Shown in pieces: positions 6,297 to 7,427 of a DNA stretch of 7,427 nt (position 1 is the first letter of the stretch; each line of letters starts with the position of its first letter). The DNA comes from Candidatus Rifleibacteriota bacterium. Its GTDB lineage: Bacteria; Riflebacteria; Ozemobacteria; Ozemobacterales; Ozemobacteraceae. The position numbers and the translations under genes were made by a program. The DNA lies in assembly GCA_022704885.1 (NCBI GenBank), contig JAKJFO010000203.1:1-7427 (forward strand), in the 5' to 3' direction. The notes under the pieces are model-generated. The model was not told where the DNA came from. It saw only the letters and a program-made list of their open reading frames with translations, and did not search any database.

Positions 6297-6328
6297 AAAG
6301 TCCCCGGTCAAACGGGGACTTTTCTATT
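6297..6328 (+). terminator. Intrinsic terminator of the large RNA
   Basis: AAAGTCCCCG (6297-6306) and CGGGGACTTT (6313-6322) form a perfect 10-bp stem with a 6-base loop, followed by TCTATTT. It begins one base after the last base of the RNA's terminal helix, so the mature fold and the terminator abut without overlap. Confidence 0.88.
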
Positions 6329-6338
6329 TCCCTTACTT

Positions 6339-6448
<110 letters not shown>

Positions 6449-6465
6449 TTGGGCAGAGAAGATTC

Positions 6466-6494
6466 TTTACCTGCGTGCAACTATCTGATATATT
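6466..6494 (+). promoter_or_regulatory. Promoter of the ACT/UPF0210 operon
   Basis: TTTACC (6466-6471) and TATATT (6489-6494) are 17 bases apart, with a TG extension (6486-6487) before the -10. Transcription would begin near 6501, after the hexamer repeats and about 29 bases before the GTG at 6530, supporting that start over any upstream one. Confidence 0.55.
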
Positions 6495-6529
6495 GCCTCA
6501 GTACAACAGTGACAACAGGGGGATTCCCG

Positions 6530-6814
6530 GTGAACAACAACAAGGAACAGGTCGTTATAACCGTGCTCGGCGCCAATAAACCCGGTATTCTTGCCGGTAT
6601 TACCCGTACCATAGCCGACTCGAACGTTAATGTAGAAGACGTCAGCCAGAAAATCATGCAGGATCTTTTCGCCCTGATGATGATGACCGATTTTTCGACG
6701 GCCAACTGCAGCTTCGAAGAGTTTCAGAACCGTATGCAGGCGATGGCCGACCAGCTTCGCGTCAAGGTTTTCATTCAGCACGAAGATGTGTTCAGATATC
6801 AGCATCGTCTCTGA
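6530..6814 (+). CDS. ACT-domain protein, UPF0237 family
   Basis: A 94-residue protein made of one ACT domain, a fold that usually binds amino acids or similar small ligands and regulates a partner. The family signature is clear: VVITVLGANKPGILAGIT (8-25), NVNVEDVSQKIMQDLFALMM (32-51) and the end VKVFIQHEDVFRYQHR (78-93), which closely matches archaeal and firmicute UPF0237 members of about 90 residues. I chose GTG 6530 because GGGGG lies 7 bases before it, family length fits, and a promoter is predicted just upstream. The frame is open back to 6341, which would add 63 residues beginning with a Leu/Val run encoded by hexamer repeats; I regard that as accidental. It is followed after 19 bases by the UPF0210 gene, its usual partner. 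The ligand is unknown. Confidence 0.9.
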   Translation: MNNNKEQVVITVLGANKPGILAGITRTIADSNVNVEDVSQKIMQDLFALMMMTDFSTANCSFEEFQNRMQAMADQLRVKVFIQHEDVFRYQHRL

Positions 6815-6833
6815 TGCCGGCTGGAGGCCATAA

Positions 6834-7427
6834 ATGCTCTTTTCCTTAGAAGAAGTCATCGAAACCATCAGCGCGGTAGGCGTAGAAACCTTCGATATAC
6901 GCACGATCTCATGCGGTATCAACATCATGAGCTGTGCTGATTCAGATGTTCACAAGTGCGCCGCCAAGGTCTACGACAAAGTAATCAGAGTCGCCCGCGA
7001 CCTGGTGCCGACCGCCCGCACCCTCGAAAAAAAATACGGCATTCCTATCGTTAACAAGCGTATCTCGGTTACACCCGTATCCATGCTTGCCAACGCCTTT
7101 ACCGAGCCCACCGCGGTACCTATAGCTATCGCCCTCGATAACGCCGCCAAAGAACTCGGAATCGACTACATCGCCGGTTTCGGCGCCCTGATTCAAAAGG
7201 GCTTCACCCGTGGCGACCAGATTCTTCTCAATTCGATTCCCGACGCTCTGTGCAGCACCGACCGCGTCTGTTCAAGTGTTAATATAGGCAGTTCGCAGTC
7301 TGGCATCAATATGGACGGCGTCTATCGCATGGCCGAAATCGTTAAGGAAGCGGCCGAACGTTCGCGCGATAAGAACGGGCTGGCCTGCGCCAAGCTGGTT
7401 GTCTTCTGCAACGCAGTTGAAGATAAC
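6834..7427 (+). CDS. UPF0210 (DUF711, PFL-like) protein, 5' part
   Basis: The first 198 codons of a gene cut by the window edge; family members have about 450 residues. Recognisable segments are TFDIRTISCGIN (19-30), GIPIVNKRISVTPVS (69-83), GFGALIQKGFTRGDQILLNSIP (split as 115-126 and 127-136), CSSVNIGSSQSGINMDGV (146-163) and CAKLVVFCNAVEDN (185-198). These match UPF0210 proteins, described as distantly related to pyruvate formate-lyase but of unestablished function. The ATG at 6834 has GGAGG 7 bases upstream. It is almost certainly cotranscribed with the ACT-domain gene 19 bases upstream, whose product may sense a ligand for it. No truncation other than the window edge is seen. Confidence 0.92.
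   Translation, partial: MLFSLEEVIETISAVGVETFDIRTISCGINIMSCADSDVHKCAAKVYDKVIRVARDLVPTARTLEKKYGIPIVNKRISVTPVSMLANAFTEPTAVPIAIALDNAAKELGIDYIAGFGALIQKGFTRGDQILLNSIPDALCSTDRVCSSVNIGSSQSGINMDGVYRMAEIVKEAAERSRDKNGLACAKLVVFCNAVEDN

Larger units (their letters stand above)
5238..6328 (+). ncRNA. Large structured non-coding RNA, about 1.09 kb, unrecognised class
   Basis: An independent transcript from a strong promoter to an intrinsic terminator, with no credible reading frame. Its ends are clamped by three helices: TTGAAC (5239-5244) with GTTCAA (6290-6295); GCAGAT (5248-5253) with ATCTGC (6282-6287); TAGAATCGGT (5263-5272) with ACCGATTCTA (6272-6281), the last a perfect 10 bp. Interior hairpins with GNRA loops include GCC/GGC with GCAA (5274-5283), CGAAC/GTTCG with GTAA (5709-5722), GGCAGT/ACTGCC with GGGA (5730-5745), CAGCTG/CAGTTG with GAAA (5798-5813) and GCG/CGC with GTGA (6223-6232). 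Other firm stems are 5491-5505, 5528-5540, 5824-5853, 5863-5882 and 6116-6142. The strand is purine-rich, as in rRNA and other large folded RNAs. It lacks hallmarks I know of 16S, 23S, tmRNA or RNase P RNA. By form it resembles giant ornate RNAs such as OLE, GOLLD or ROOL, but I see no specific match. One segment (6049-6064) resembles group IIC introns, yet no domain V or maturase is visible. Confidence 0.82.

Noticed and set aside
5238..6328. rRNA, tmRNA or RNase P RNA
   Set aside because: Despite the rRNA-like promoter and boxA, I find no 16S or 23S hallmark such as AGAGTTTGATC, no tmRNA tag or tRNA-like end, and no RNase P core such as GAGGAAAGTCC.
5238..6328. Complete group II intron
   Set aside because: Only one short motif resembles group IIC introns. 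I see no domain V hairpin, no clear GTGYG boundary and no reverse transcriptase, and it has its own promoter and terminator.
6467..7196. Minus-strand frames at 6467-6928 and 6942-7196
   Set aside because: They are antisense shadows of the ACT and UPF0210 genes, which have clear family matches.

Overview
The window reads as chromosomal DNA from an uncultivated, probably Gram-negative bacterium of medium G+C. Start and ribosome-binding signals are ordinary, promoters are sigma70-like, and spacers are long with small palindromes. The gene set (plant-type alpha-amylase, KamA-like radical SAM enzyme, UPF0237/UPF0210 pair) does not fix a phylum. A candidate phylum such as Riflebacteria would fit, but that is only a guess.

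Layout. Bases 117-1553 hold a secreted GH13 alpha-amylase on the minus strand, with its own extended -10 promoter and an intrinsic terminator. Bases 1798-3582 hold a 594-residue KamA-like radical SAM/PLP protein on the minus strand; its substrate-site residues look like those of glutamate rather than lysine 2,3-aminomutase. Bases 3583-4007 are a divergent intergenic region with a compact foldable element. Bases 4008-5156 (+) encode a two-helix membrane protein with a split zinc ribbon. Bases 6530-7427 (+) carry an ACT-domain protein (UPF0237) followed by the start of a UPF0210/DUF711 gene, a known conserved pair.

The most notable object lies between the zinc-ribbon gene and the ACT gene, at about 5238-6328. 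It is a roughly 1.09-kb transcription unit with no credible protein. It has an rRNA-grade promoter (A/T-rich UP element, TTGACT, 18 nt, TATGAT) and an intrinsic terminator with a 10-bp stem. The first and last transcribed bases pair over three successive helices (about 22 bp), so the transcript ends are clamped together. A boxA-like antitermination sequence is bulged out of that clamp. The interior has many local hairpins, several with GNRA tetraloops, and two possible pseudoknots. I do not recognise it as rRNA, tmRNA, RNase P RNA or a complete group II intron. I propose it as a large, ornate, independently transcribed structured RNA of unknown function.

Downstream of that RNA is an array of eleven hexamers (CGTGCT, CGTAAT and variants) followed by an inverted copy, then a good promoter for the ACT/UPF0210 operon. 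Apart from that two-gene operon, the genes look like independent units with no shared pathway evident.
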